DNA from: JAUIAI01 sp041396585
Lineage (GTDB): Bacteria; Pseudomonadota; Gammaproteobacteria; Burkholderiales; Burkholderiaceae_E
Length of the DNA stretch: 64,000 nt
Assembly: GCA_041396585.1 (NCBI GenBank)
Contig: JAWKYG010000001.1
Location: 62,001-126,000 of the forward strand
Reading direction: 5' to 3'
Below the pieces are notes generated by a model. It worked only from the letters and a program-made list of their open reading frames with translations. It had not been told where the DNA came from and searched no databases. Positions 48,276 to 56,960 of this stretch are shown piece after piece. The translations under genes and the position numbers were made by a program. How positions within the stretch are numbered: the first letter of the stretch is position 1; every line of letters begins with the position of its first letter.

Positions 48276-50579
48276 ATGCCAGAACTGCTCGCCAATCTCA
48301 ACGAGGCCCAACTCGCGGCCGTGACCCTGCCTGCCCAGCATGCGCTGATTCTTGCCGGTGCCGGCAGCGGCAAGACCCGCGTGCTCACCACGCGCATCGC
48401 CTGGCTGATCTCCACCGGCCAGATGAGCCCGCATTCGGTGCTTGCCGTGACCTTCACGAACAAGGCCGCGCGCGAGATGATGACCCGCCTGAGCGCGCTG
48501 CTGCCGATCAACACGCGCGGCATGTGGATCGGCACCTTTCACGGGCTCTGCAATCGGCTGCTGCGTGCCCATCATCGTGACGCGGCCCTGCCGCAGACCT
48601 TCCAGATCATGGATTCGGCCGATCAACAGGCGGCCATCAAGCGGCTGTTGAAGGCGGCCAATGTCGATACCGATCGGTATCCGCCCAAGAACCTGCAATA
48701 CTTCATCAACCATGCCAAGGAAGCCGGTCTGCGGCCCGCCGACATCGAGGTCGTGGACGACTACAACCGGCGCTTCATCGAGCTCTATCAGGTCTATGAA
48801 GACCAGTGCCAGCGCGAAGGCGTGGTGGACTTTGCAGAGCTTTTGCTGCGCAGCTATGAACTGCTCAGCCGCAACCAGCTCTTGCGCGAGCACTATCAGC
48901 AGCGTTTTCGGCACATCCTGGTCGACGAATTTCAAGACACCAACGATCTGCAGTATCGATGGCTGAAGCTGCTGTGCGGGCCCGAGTCGCGCGTGTTCGC
49001 GGTGGGCGACGATGATCAGAGCATCTACGCGTTCCGTGGCGCCAACGTGGCCAATATGAGCGCGTTCGAGCGCGAGTTCGCTCTCGGCAATCTGATCAAG
49101 CTCGAGCAGAACTACCGCTCCTGCGGCCACATCCTGGATGCGGCCAATGCGCTGATCGAACACAACACGCAGCGCCTGGGCAAGCAACTCTGGACCGACG
49201 CCGGCGAGGGCGAGCAGGTTCGCATCTACGAGGCCGCCACCGACACCGAAGAGGCGCAGTGGCTGCTCGATGAAGTGCGCTCGCTGATCAGTGAAGGCTG
49301 GCGGCGCAGCGATATCGCGGTTCTGTATCGTTCCAATGCCCAGTCGCGGGTGATCGAGCATGCGCTGTTCTCGGCCGGCATCCCGTACCGGGTGTACGGC
49401 GGGCTGCGCTTTTTCGAGCGCATGGAGGTCAAGCATGCGCTGGCCTACCTGCGCCTGCTGGACAACCCGGCCGATGACGGCGCGTTCCTGCGTGTGGTGA
49501 ACTTTCCGGCCCGCGGCATCGGCGCCCGCAGCGTCGAGCAGCTGGCCGACGCCGCCGCGGCTGCCGGTTGTTCGCTGCACGATGCGGTGGGCCATCTCTC
49601 GGGTGCGGCGGCCGCCAAAATCGGTGCCTTCGTGCGCCTGCTCGACGGCCTGCGTGAACGCACCGCCAAGATGGGCCTGGCCGACATGGTCGAGGAGGTG
49701 ATCGAGCGCAGCGGCCTGCTCGCCCACTACCAGACCGACCGCGAAGGTCAGGAACGTATCGAGAACCTGCGTGAGCTGGTCAATGCCGCGGCCGCCTTCC
49801 TGGCCGATGAGGGCATCATGAGCAATACCCCGGCCGGGATCGGCGTGACCAATGCCTCCCCGGCGATGGCTGGGGCGGCGCTCGGCGATGGCGGCGTCGC
49901 CGATGTCCTGGGTGCCACCGATCTCACCGCGCCGGTTCTCATGACACCGCTGGCCGGCTTTCTCAGTCATGCCTCGCTCGAGGCCGGTGAGAATCAGGCC
50001 GGCGAGGGTGTCGACGCGCTGCAACTGATGACCGTGCACTCGGCCAAGGGGCTCGAGTTCGATGCGGTATTCATCACCGGTCTCGAAGAGGGCCTGTTCC
50101 CGCACGAGAACGCGATCACCGAGATCGACGGCCTCGAGGAAGAGCGCCGGCTGATGTATGTCGCGATCACGCGCGCGCGCCAGCGACTCTATCTTTCGAT
50201 GTCGCAGTCACGCATGTTGCATGGCCAGACCCGTTACAACATGCGGTCACGCTTTCTCGAGGAATTGCCGGCCGCCAGCCTGAAGTGGCTGACCGATCGC
50301 CGCCAGCCCTCGGCCTGGCGCGGTGGCCACGGCGGTGCCTGGGAATCCGAGCGGGTTGGCTATGCGGGTTCTGGCCGGCGCCAGGGCCGCGGTGCGGCCG
50401 CCGTGCCCGATGTCCCCGGTGGTCTGCGTGTCGGTATCGCCGTGCGTCACGCCCGCTTCGGCGACGGAGTCGTCGTCGATATCGAGGGCTCGGGTGGCGA
50501 CGCGCGCGCCCAGGTGAACTTCGGTGCTCAGGGCATGAAGTGGCTGGCTCTGTCGGTGGCCAAGCTCGAGCGCATCTGA
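48276..50579 (+). CDS. uvrD: UvrD/PcrA-type ATP-dependent DNA helicase
   Basis: 767-aa superfamily 1A helicase with motif I ILAGAGSGKTRVLTTR, Ia AVTFTNKAAREM, II LVDEFQDTN, III VFAVGDDDQSIYAFRGA, IV QNYRS, V LMTVHSAKGLEFDAVFITGLEEGLFP and VI RLMYVAITRARQRL. The C-terminal segment (VGIAVRHARFGDGVVVDIEGSG and VNFGAQGMKWLALSVAKL) is the Tudor-like UvrD tail that contacts RNA polymerase in relatives. It acts in nucleotide excision and mismatch repair. The upstream-extended frame is not family-like, so MPELLANLNEAQLAAV at 48276 is taken as the start. A linker insertion lies at about residues 510-575. Confidence 0.93.
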   Translation: MPELLANLNEAQLAAVTLPAQHALILAGAGSGKTRVLTTRIAWLISTGQMSPHSVLAVTFTNKAAREMMTRLSALLPINTRGMWIGTFHGLCNRLLRAHHRDAALPQTFQIMDSADQQAAIKRLLKAANVDTDRYPPKNLQYFINHAKEAGLRPADIEVVDDYNRRFIELYQVYEDQCQREGVVDFAELLLRSYELLSRNQLLREHYQQRFRHILVDEFQDTNDLQYRWLKLLCGPESRVFAVGDDDQSIYAFRGANVANMSAFEREFALGNLIKLEQNYRSCGHILDAANALIEHNTQRLGKQLWTDAGEGEQVRIYEAATDTEEAQWLLDEVRSLISEGWRRSDIAVLYRSNAQSRVIEHALFSAGIPYRVYGGLRFFERMEVKHALAYLRLLDNPADDGAFLRVVNFPARGIGARSVEQLADAAAAAGCSLHDAVGHLSGAAAAKIGAFVRLLDGLRERTAKMGLADMVEEVIERSGLLAHYQTDREGQERIENLRELVNAAAAFLADEGIMSNTPAGIGVTNASPAMAGAALGDGGVADVLGATDLTAPVLMTPLAGFLSHASLEAGENQAGEGVDALQLMTVHSAKGLEFDAVFITGLEEGLFPHENAITEIDGLEEERRLMYVAITRARQRLYLSMSQSRMLHGQTRYNMRSRFLEELPAASLKWLTDRRQPSAWRGGHGGAWESERVGYAGSGRRQGRGAAAVPDVPGGLRVGIAVRHARFGDGVVVDIEGSGGDARAQVNFGAQGMKWLALSVAKLERI

Positions 50580-50600
50580 TCTCGGCCGGGTCGCATGGCC

Positions 50601-51361
50601 CTAGCGGATCACATCACGGTAGGTCAGCCAGCAACTGCAGTACATCGCGGTGATCGCGGCCATGGTCAGTGGTGAGACGATCAACGTCAGCATGCTGGCG
50701 GGCAGGCTCAGAACACTGGCCAGGCCGGCCAGCATGCCCATGCCCACCACCAGCACCATCGCCCAGGCGAGGAACATCGCGGCGAACGGCCAGCGGTTGC
50801 GCCAGACCGCCACCAGGCTGAAGAACAGTGCCTTACCGATCGGCACCTGGTGCCAGGCAACGAACAGCGGCGCATACCAGATCGCCATCTGCACCGGCGT
50901 GTACAGGGCCAGGAACAGCAGGAAGGGCAGCAGCAGCCCGAGTGGTCGGCCGGTTCCACACCGTCTGGGCCCGGAAGCACGAAGTCGGCCATCGTGGCGC
51001 CGCCCAGCAGCGAGTTCAGCAGCATCACCCCTACGGTCAGCACCGCGCTCACCGCGCCGAGCATCAGCAGTTGCTGCCACACGCCCCTGCCGTCGGCGGT
51101 GAACACGCTGATCAGCATGGCGGGGTTGGCCGGTTGGCCCTGATCGACGGCGCGGATTGCCTTCATCAGGCCGACGAAGATCGCCGGCACGATCGCCACC
51201 GCCAGGGGCACGCCGATGCCCGGGATGATCAGGGGCAGGGACATCAGCAGCAGCGCCAGAAAGCCGCAGGCCAGCAGAGGAATCGGCTGGCGCAGCAGCA
51301 GCCGGATACCGTCCGTGGTCCAACGGGTGCCGTGCGCGGCCGGTAGCCGCTCGATCTTCAT
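50601..51361 (-). CDS. BPSS1780-family membrane protein (one frameshift)
   Basis: About 250-aa polytopic membrane protein of the Burkholderiales BPSS1780 type. The N-terminal half (RLLLRQPIPLLACGFLALLLMSLPLIIPGIGVPLAVAIVPAIFVGLMKAIRAVDQG) is in one frame, the second half (GLLLPFLLFLALYTPVQMAIWYAPLFVAWHQVPIGKALFFSL to MAAITAMYCSCWLTYRDV) in another. The change is near 50955, where a C/G run occurs. Function unknown. Position next to thrB and uvrD is the usual one in Burkholderiales, which supports the taxonomic guess. Confidence 0.8.
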
Positions 51362-51385
51362 CGTGGCCGATCCATTCGAAGGTTC

Positions 51386-52363
51386 TCAGTCCAGGAGCAT
51401 CCGGCTCGCGGCCAGCGCATCCTGGCGCCGGGCCGTGAGGATGCGCTCGTATTCGAGCGGGTCTTTGGGTTGCAGGGTATGAGCCTCGCGGGGGGCATGG
51501 GCATCATGCAGGCGCGAGATCCAGAATCGCAGGGCGGCCGCGCGCAGCGCGAACGGCCAGGCCTGCGCTTCGTCGCGGCCCACCGGCCGGCGGGCACGGT
51601 AGGCGTCGAGCAGCGCGCCAAGGCGCGGTGGGTCGAAGCGGCCAGAGGCGTCGTCGATGCACCAGTCGTTTACCGTGACCGCGAGATCGAACAGCAGGGT
51701 GTCGATGCCGGCGAAGTAAAAGTCGATCACGCCGCTGACCCGGGTGTCGGCATCGGTGGTGAACAACACGTTGTCGCGAAACAGATCGGCATGCACGGCC
51801 GCGCGTGGCAACCGGGCCGCTGCCGCGCTGGCCGCGAACGTGCTCTGAACCGCGAGTTCGTCCTCGAGCATGTGACGTTCGCGTGCATGCAGTCGCGGCG
51901 CAACCGCCGGCACTGTTCGGCGCCACCAGTCCAGCCCGCGCAGATTCGGCTGCCGGCCCGTGAAGTCTGCCGCCGCCAGATGCTTGCGGGCCAGCATGTC
52001 GCCGACGGCGCGGCAGTGCTCGGTACCGGGGTGCATGCAGGCCCGCCCGCGCAGCCGGGTGACCAGGGCAGCCGGCTTGCCGGCCAGGCTGCCCAGCAGT
52101 GCGCCACCCTGGGCGGCGACCGGATTCGGACAGTGAATTCGGCGTTTTGCCAGGTGGTGCATCAGATCGAGGTAGAACGGCAGTTCGGCAGGTGTCAGGC
52201 GCTCGAACAGGGTCAGCACATACTCGCCGTCGCTGGTCGTGACGAAGTAATTGGTGTTCTCGATGCCCGAGGCGATGCCCTCGTGGGCCAGCAGCCCGCC
52301 AACGGGGAAGTCGCGCAGCCAGGCACGCAGAGCGGATTCGGAGACGGCGGTGTAGACGGCCAT
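51386..52363 (-). CDS. thrB: Homoserine kinase ThrB (APH/ChoK-fold type)
   Basis: 325-aa kinase of the aminoglycoside-phosphotransferase fold used as homoserine kinase in beta- and some gammaproteobacteria; it makes O-phosphohomoserine for threonine synthesis. Key parts are ASGIENTNYFVTTSDGEYVLTLFE (nucleotide-binding strand and lysine-equivalent region), the catalytic loop VHADLFRDNVLF and the metal-binding VIDFYFAG. The start MAVYTAVSESALRAWL fits. Neighbours (BPSS1780 protein, LOG protein, polA) are as in Burkholderiales. Confidence 0.92.
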   Translation of the reverse strand: MAVYTAVSESALRAWLRDFPVGGLLAHEGIASGIENTNYFVTTSDGEYVLTLFERLTPAELPFYLDLMHHLAKRRIHCPNPVAAQGGALLGSLAGKPAALVTRLRGRACMHPGTEHCRAVGDMLARKHLAAADFTGRQPNLRGLDWWRRTVPAVAPRLHARERHMLEDELAVQSTFAASAAAARLPRAAVHADLFRDNVLFTTDADTRVSGVIDFYFAGIDTLLFDLAVTVNDWCIDDASGRFDPPRLGALLDAYRARRPVGRDEAQAWPFALRAAALRFWISRLHDAHAPREAHTLQPKDPLEYERILTARRQDALAASRMLLD

Positions 52364-52426
52364 GCCGAATCTTAGCGTGAGCGGGCCGGCCCGACCGTGC
52401 CGTCGGGATATTCAGTGCCGCCGCCC

Positions 52427-53161
52427 TCAGAGCGAGAGCAGCGACTCGTCCTCGCTTTCGGTGGGCACGAAGCCGCGTGACTGATAGAAATCGAAGATCG
52501 CCTCGACCACCTGATCGCAATCGTCGATGACCTGGATCAGATCGAGGTCTTCCGGCGAAATCAGGCCGCGACCGAGCTGCTGGCTGCGCATCCAGTCGAG
52601 CAGACCTCCCCAGAAGCTGCTGTCGACCAGGATCACCGGAATGCGCCGGCCCATCCCCGTCTGGATCAGCGTGAGCACCTCGGCCAGCTCGTCGAGCGTG
52701 CCAAAGCCGCCGGGCGCGGCCACGAAGGCGCTCGCATACTTGGCAAAGGCCACCTTGCGGGGGAAGAAGTGGCGGAAGTTGACCGAGATGTCCTGATAGC
52801 GGTTGCGGCTTTCCTCGCGCGGCACCTGGATGTTCAGCCCCACCGAAGGCGAGTCGCCGGCATGGGCACCCAGGTTGGCAGCCTCCATGATGCCCGGCCC
52901 GCCACCCGAGATGACCGCGAAACCGGCGTCCGACAATGCCCGGGCCAGGCCGATCGTGAACTCATACCAGCGGTCGCCTGGTTTGAGCCGGGCGCTGCCG
53001 AAGATGGAAACCGCCGGACGAACCGCGGCCAGGCGTTCGGTGGCCTCGATGAACTCTGAGATAATGCCCAGGATGTGCCAGGACTCGCGCGCCTTCAGCC
53101 GGGTCGATAGATCGGCATCCGGAAGCGCCCGGAGCTGTGGCACGAGCTTGCGGGTGGACAT
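52427..53161 (-). CDS. LOG-family protein (TIGR00730 Rossmann fold, nucleotide hydrolase)
   Basis: 244-aa protein with the LOG signatures GGGPGIMEAANLGA and PGGFGTLDEL; relatives split nucleoside 5'-monophosphates to base and ribose phosphate (LOG or PpnN activity). The start ATG at 53161 lies on CATG, shared with the divergent polA start at 53160, so the two start codons overlap. A possible ribosome-binding site (AGGAG) lies about 13 bases upstream, separated by a run of seven T. It precedes thrB on the minus strand and may share a transcript with it. Confidence 0.9.
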   Translation of the reverse strand: MSTRKLVPQLRALPDADLSTRLKARESWHILGIISEFIEATERLAAVRPAVSIFGSARLKPGDRWYEFTIGLARALSDAGFAVISGGGPGIMEAANLGAHAGDSPSVGLNIQVPREESRNRYQDISVNFRHFFPRKVAFAKYASAFVAAPGGFGTLDELAEVLTLIQTGMGRRIPVILVDSSFWGGLLDWMRSQQLGRGLISPEDLDLIQVIDDCDQVVEAIFDFYQSRGFVPTESEDESLLSL

Positions 53162-56096
53162 GACGAAAAAAACACTCCTGCTGGTCGACGGCTCCAGCTA
53201 TCTGTTTCGAGCCTTTCATGCGCTACCCGACCTGCGAAACAAGGCAGGTGAGCCCACCGGAGCCATTTATGGGATGGTGGGCATGCTACGGCGTCTGCGC
53301 ACCGACAGCAAACTCAATGACGGCGCGACGCTCGCGGCCGTGGTATTCGACGCACCGGGCAAGACCTTCCGCGACGACATCTACGATCAGTACAAGGCCA
53401 ATCGCGCGCCCACGCCCGATGATCTGCGCAGCCAGATTCCGCTGATCCACGACATCGTGCAGGCGATGGGCTGGCCGCTGCTGATGATTCCCGGGGTCGA
53501 GGCCGACGACGTCATCGGCACCCTGGCCGAGATGGCCGATGCGCGCGGTATCCGCACCCTGGTGTCCACCGGCGACAAGGACATGGCGCAGCTGGTGCAT
53601 GAGCACACCACCTTGTTCAACACCATGACCCGCGACAACGGCCCGATCGAGCGGCTGGATGCGCAGGGCGTGCGCGAGAAATTCGGTGTGCCGCCCGAGC
53701 GCATCGTCGATTATCTGGCCCTGGTGGGTGACACGGTCGACAATGTGCCCGGGGTCTCCAAGTGCGGGCCCAAGACCGCGGTCAAGTGGCTGAGCGAGTA
53801 CGGATCGCTCGACGAAGTCATCGCGCATGCGCACGAGATCAAGGGTGTCGTCGGCCAGAATCTGCGCGATGCGCTCGAGTGGCTGCCTACGGCGCGCGAA
53901 CTGGTCACGATCCGCACCGATGTCGCGCTGCCCGAGATCGACGCCGAATTCGAGGCCGCGCTCGCCTGGAACGACGAGAAACTTGCCGACTTGCGTGACT
54001 TGTTCGCGCGCGCCGGCTTTCGCACCTGGCTCAAGGATGTCGAGGCACGGCTGGCAGGCGGTGGCGACCCGGCTTTGGCGGGCGGCAGTGGCGACAACGC
54101 CCCGAATGGCGAGCGCGATGACGCCGAGGCACTGGCCGAGGCAGGATACAGCGGGCGCCGAAGCGCCGATGCCCTGCATGGTCACGAGGCCTCGATCACC
54201 GACGCGGTGGCGCGTGCGGGGGGCGCCTCGGCCAGCACCTTCGTCGGTGACCGTCAGGCCACGGAAGGTCCCTCGGCCACCGGCCCGAAGACCACCGAGA
54301 CGGAATGCGTGCTCGAGATGACCGCGCTCGATGCCTGGCTCGAGCGAATCCAGGCTGCCGAACTGACCGCGTTCGACACCGAGACCACCTCGCTCGACCC
54401 GATGCAGGCCGAGATCGTCGGCGTGTCATTGTCGGTTCAGCCCGGGCTCGGGTGCTACATCCCGCTCGCGCACAGATATCCTGGCGCGCCCGATCAGCTC
54501 GATCGTGACACCGTGCTCGAGCGGCTGCGCCCGTGGCTTACCGACGAGAGCAAGGCCAAGGTGGGCCAGAACCTCAAGTACGACATGCACGTGCTGGAGA
54601 ACCACGGCATTCGTCTGGCCGGCGTCGCGCACGACACCTTGCTGCAAAGCTATGTCCTGGAGGCCCATCGGCCCCACGACATGGATTCGATGGCGCGCCG
54701 CCATCTGGATCGCGACACCATCCTGTACACCGATGTCGCCGGCAAGGGCGCCAGGCAGATCGGCTTCGACGAGGTGGCACTGGAGCAGGCGGCGCCCTAT
54801 GCGGCCGAGGATGCCGATGTCACCTTGCAACTGCACGGGCATCTGTTTCCGCAGATCGCCCAGGACGACAAACTCGCCCATGTCTATGGCCGCATCGAGA
54901 TGCCCACGATGCGGGTGCTGCAGCGTGTCGAACGCAACGGCGTGCTGATCGACCCGAAACTGCTCGAAAAGCAGTCGCACGAACTCGGCATCGGCATGCA
55001 GCAGATCGAGCGCAAGGTCTACGAGGTGGCCGGCCAGCCGTTCAACATCAACTCGCCCAAGCAACTCGGCGAGATCCTGTTCGGCAAGCTCGAGCTGCCG
55101 GTGATCAAGAAGACCGCCAGCGGCGGCGCCTCCACCGATGAAGATGTGCTCACCAAGCTTGCCGAAGACTATCCCTTGCCCAAGCTGGTGCTCGATTACC
55201 GCGGCCTGTCCAAGCTCAAGAGCACCTATACCGACAAGCTGCCAAAGATGATCCACCCGCGCACCGGCCGTGTGCACACCAACTATGCGCAGGCCACCGC
55301 GGTCACGGGCCGGCTGGCCAGCACGGATCCGAATCTGCAGAACATTCCGGTGCGCACCGCCGAGGGCCGGCGCATCCGCGAGGCCTTCATCGCGCCCGAG
55401 GGCAGCCGGATCGTCAGCTGCGATTATTCGCAGATCGAGCTGCGCATCATGGCCCACATCTCGGGCGACGAGGGTCTGCGCAAGGCCTTTGCCGAGGGGC
55501 TGGACGTGCACAAGGCGACCGCGGCGGAGGTGTTCTCCGTGCCGCTCGAACAGGTGGACTCCGAGCAGAGAAGGGTGGCCAAGGTGATCAACTTCGGCCT
55601 GATCTATGGCATGAGTGCCTTTGGCCTGGCCAGCAACCTGGGCATCGAGCGCGATGCCGCCAAGACCTATATCGACCGCTACTTCAGCCGCTACCCGGGT
55701 GTGGCCGAGTACATGGCGCGCACCCGCGAACTGGCCAAGGAGCAGGGCTATGTCGAAACCGTGTTCGGCCGGCGCCTGTGGCTGGCCGAAATCCGCAGCC
55801 CCAACGGCCCGCGCCGCCAGGCGGCCGAGCGTGCGGCCATCAATGCGCCGATGCAGGGCACCGCGGCCGACCTGATCAAGATGGCGATGGTCGCGGTGCA
55901 GGACTGGCTCGAGGCCGGGAAGATGGCCAGCATGATCATCATGCAGGTGCATGATGAGCTGGTATTCGAGGTGCCGCAGGCCGAACTCGAGGCCGTCACC
56001 ACGCGGGTGCCCGAGCTGATGTGCGGGGTGGCCGCGCTGGCCGTTCCGTTGGTGGTGGAGCCGGGGGTGGGGGTGAACTGGGAGGCGGCGCACTGA
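53160..56096 (+). CDS. polA: DNA polymerase I
   Basis: 978-aa enzyme with all three parts. The 5'-3' exonuclease (about 1-290) has LLVDGSSYLFRAFHALPDL, PGVEADDVIGTLAE and STGDKDMAQLV. The 3'-5' exonuclease (about 375-580) retains the catalytic DTE (AFDTETTSLDP). The polymerase domain carries motif A CDYSQIELRIMAHISGD, motif B KVINFGLIYGMSAFGLA and motif C MQVHDELVFEVPQ. A low-complexity linker (about 300-370) is longer than in E. coli. Start MTKKTLLLVDGSS at 53160; the frame is open upstream but that part is antisense to the LOG gene. Confidence 0.96.
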   Translation: MTKKTLLLVDGSSYLFRAFHALPDLRNKAGEPTGAIYGMVGMLRRLRTDSKLNDGATLAAVVFDAPGKTFRDDIYDQYKANRAPTPDDLRSQIPLIHDIVQAMGWPLLMIPGVEADDVIGTLAEMADARGIRTLVSTGDKDMAQLVHEHTTLFNTMTRDNGPIERLDAQGVREKFGVPPERIVDYLALVGDTVDNVPGVSKCGPKTAVKWLSEYGSLDEVIAHAHEIKGVVGQNLRDALEWLPTARELVTIRTDVALPEIDAEFEAALAWNDEKLADLRDLFARAGFRTWLKDVEARLAGGGDPALAGGSGDNAPNGERDDAEALAEAGYSGRRSADALHGHEASITDAVARAGGASASTFVGDRQATEGPSATGPKTTETECVLEMTALDAWLERIQAAELTAFDTETTSLDPMQAEIVGVSLSVQPGLGCYIPLAHRYPGAPDQLDRDTVLERLRPWLTDESKAKVGQNLKYDMHVLENHGIRLAGVAHDTLLQSYVLEAHRPHDMDSMARRHLDRDTILYTDVAGKGARQIGFDEVALEQAAPYAAEDADVTLQLHGHLFPQIAQDDKLAHVYGRIEMPTMRVLQRVERNGVLIDPKLLEKQSHELGIGMQQIERKVYEVAGQPFNINSPKQLGEILFGKLELPVIKKTASGGASTDEDVLTKLAEDYPLPKLVLDYRGLSKLKSTYTDKLPKMIHPRTGRVHTNYAQATAVTGRLASTDPNLQNIPVRTAEGRRIREAFIAPEGSRIVSCDYSQIELRIMAHISGDEGLRKAFAEGLDVHKATAAEVFSVPLEQVDSEQRRVAKVINFGLIYGMSAFGLASNLGIERDAAKTYIDRYFSRYPGVAEYMARTRELAKEQGYVETVFGRRLWLAEIRSPNGPRRQAAERAAINAPMQGTAADLIKMAMVAVQDWLEAGKMASMIIMQVHDELVFEVPQAELEAVTTRVPELMCGVAALAVPLVVEPGVGVNWEAAH

Positions 56097-56131
56097 GGTC
56101 GCTGCCCCCCCCGGATGAACCGATCCATCTC

Positions 56132-56842
56132 ATGTCGCGTGCCCGGCGCCTGCTCGATCTGATCCAGCTGCTTCGTGCGCATCGCTATCCGGTCGCCGGC
56201 CAGTCCCTGGCAACGGCGCTCGGCGTCAGTCTGCGAACCGTCTATCGGGACATTGCCACCTTGCAGGCTCAGGGCGCATCGATCGAGGGTGAGCCAGGGT
56301 TCGGCTACTCGCTGCGTCCGGGATTCATGCTGCCCGCGATGATGTTCACCGAAGACGAGGTCGAGGCCCTGGCGCTGGGATCGAGATGGGTCGCGCGGGG
56401 GCATGATCGCGGATTGAGCCGGGCCGCGAATTCTGCACTGTCCAAGATCGCCTCGGCGCTGCCCGACGATCTTCGCGCGTCGCTCGATGCCAATGCCTTG
56501 CTCGTGGGCGGCTCGGCGAGCGCAGCCGACGCGCTCATCGATCTCGCCGACATGAGGCGCGCGATTCGCCTTCAACACAAGATTCGGATCGCTTACCGGG
56601 ATGCCCGCGGCGAGCCGTCCGACCGGCTCGTGTGGCCGGTTGCGCTTGGCTACTTCGACCGGGTTTGCATGCTCGCCGCCTGGTGCGAGTTGCGCGTGGA
56701 GTTTCGCCACTTCCGGGTTGATCGGATTCTGAGCCTGAGCATCGAGTCGACGCCAATCCCCCGGGCTCGCCGCACGCTGCTCGAGGCCTGGCGCACAGCG
56801 GACCGCAGGCGCCGCGGGCACAAAGCAGGGTCGCCCACCTGA
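56132..56842 (+). CDS. HTH/WYL-domain transcriptional regulator (YafY-like)
   Basis: 236-aa regulator. A DeoR-like winged helix (MSRARRLLDLIQLLRAHRYPVAGQSLATALGVSLRTVYRDIATLQAQGA) is followed by a WYL domain (about 140-200: IRIAYRDARGEPSDRLVWPVALGYFDRVCMLAAWCELRVEFRHFRVDRI). WYL proteins often sense nucleotides or DNA stress, and YafY relatives commonly regulate the gene right after them. Here that gene is cut after about five codons by an insertion sequence. The ATG at 56132 is chosen because upstream codons are Gly-rich and not family-like. Confidence 0.88.
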   Translation: MSRARRLLDLIQLLRAHRYPVAGQSLATALGVSLRTVYRDIATLQAQGASIEGEPGFGYSLRPGFMLPAMMFTEDEVEALALGSRWVARGHDRGLSRAANSALSKIASALPDDLRASLDANALLVGGSASAADALIDLADMRRAIRLQHKIRIAYRDARGEPSDRLVWPVALGYFDRVCMLAAWCELRVEFRHFRVDRILSLSIESTPIPRARRTLLEAWRTADRRRRGHKAGSPT

Positions 56843-56941
56843 ACCCGGCCGGGGCCGCCGTCACCCGCGCACCCTGCTGACAGAATCTGTCACGCCGGAT
56901 TCCGACAATGGTGGCCTGATCACTTTGGCCAGGAGCCATTC

Positions 56942-56960
56942 GATGCGTCTCTATTTCGTC
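56942..56960 (+). pseudogene. Start of a gene cut by an insertion sequence
   Basis: A good ribosome-binding site (CAGGAG) lies 7-8 bases before an ATG at 56942. The frame reads MRLYF and then enters the insertion-sequence end that begins about 56958. The interrupted gene would be the natural target of the WYL regulator; its remaining part was not found in the window. Confidence 0.5.

Noticed and set aside
48150..50105. 651-codon open frame on the minus strand
   Set aside because: Antisense to the clearly recognisable uvrD gene.
54426..56093. 555-codon open frame on the minus strand
   Set aside because: Antisense to polA, with no recognisable domain.
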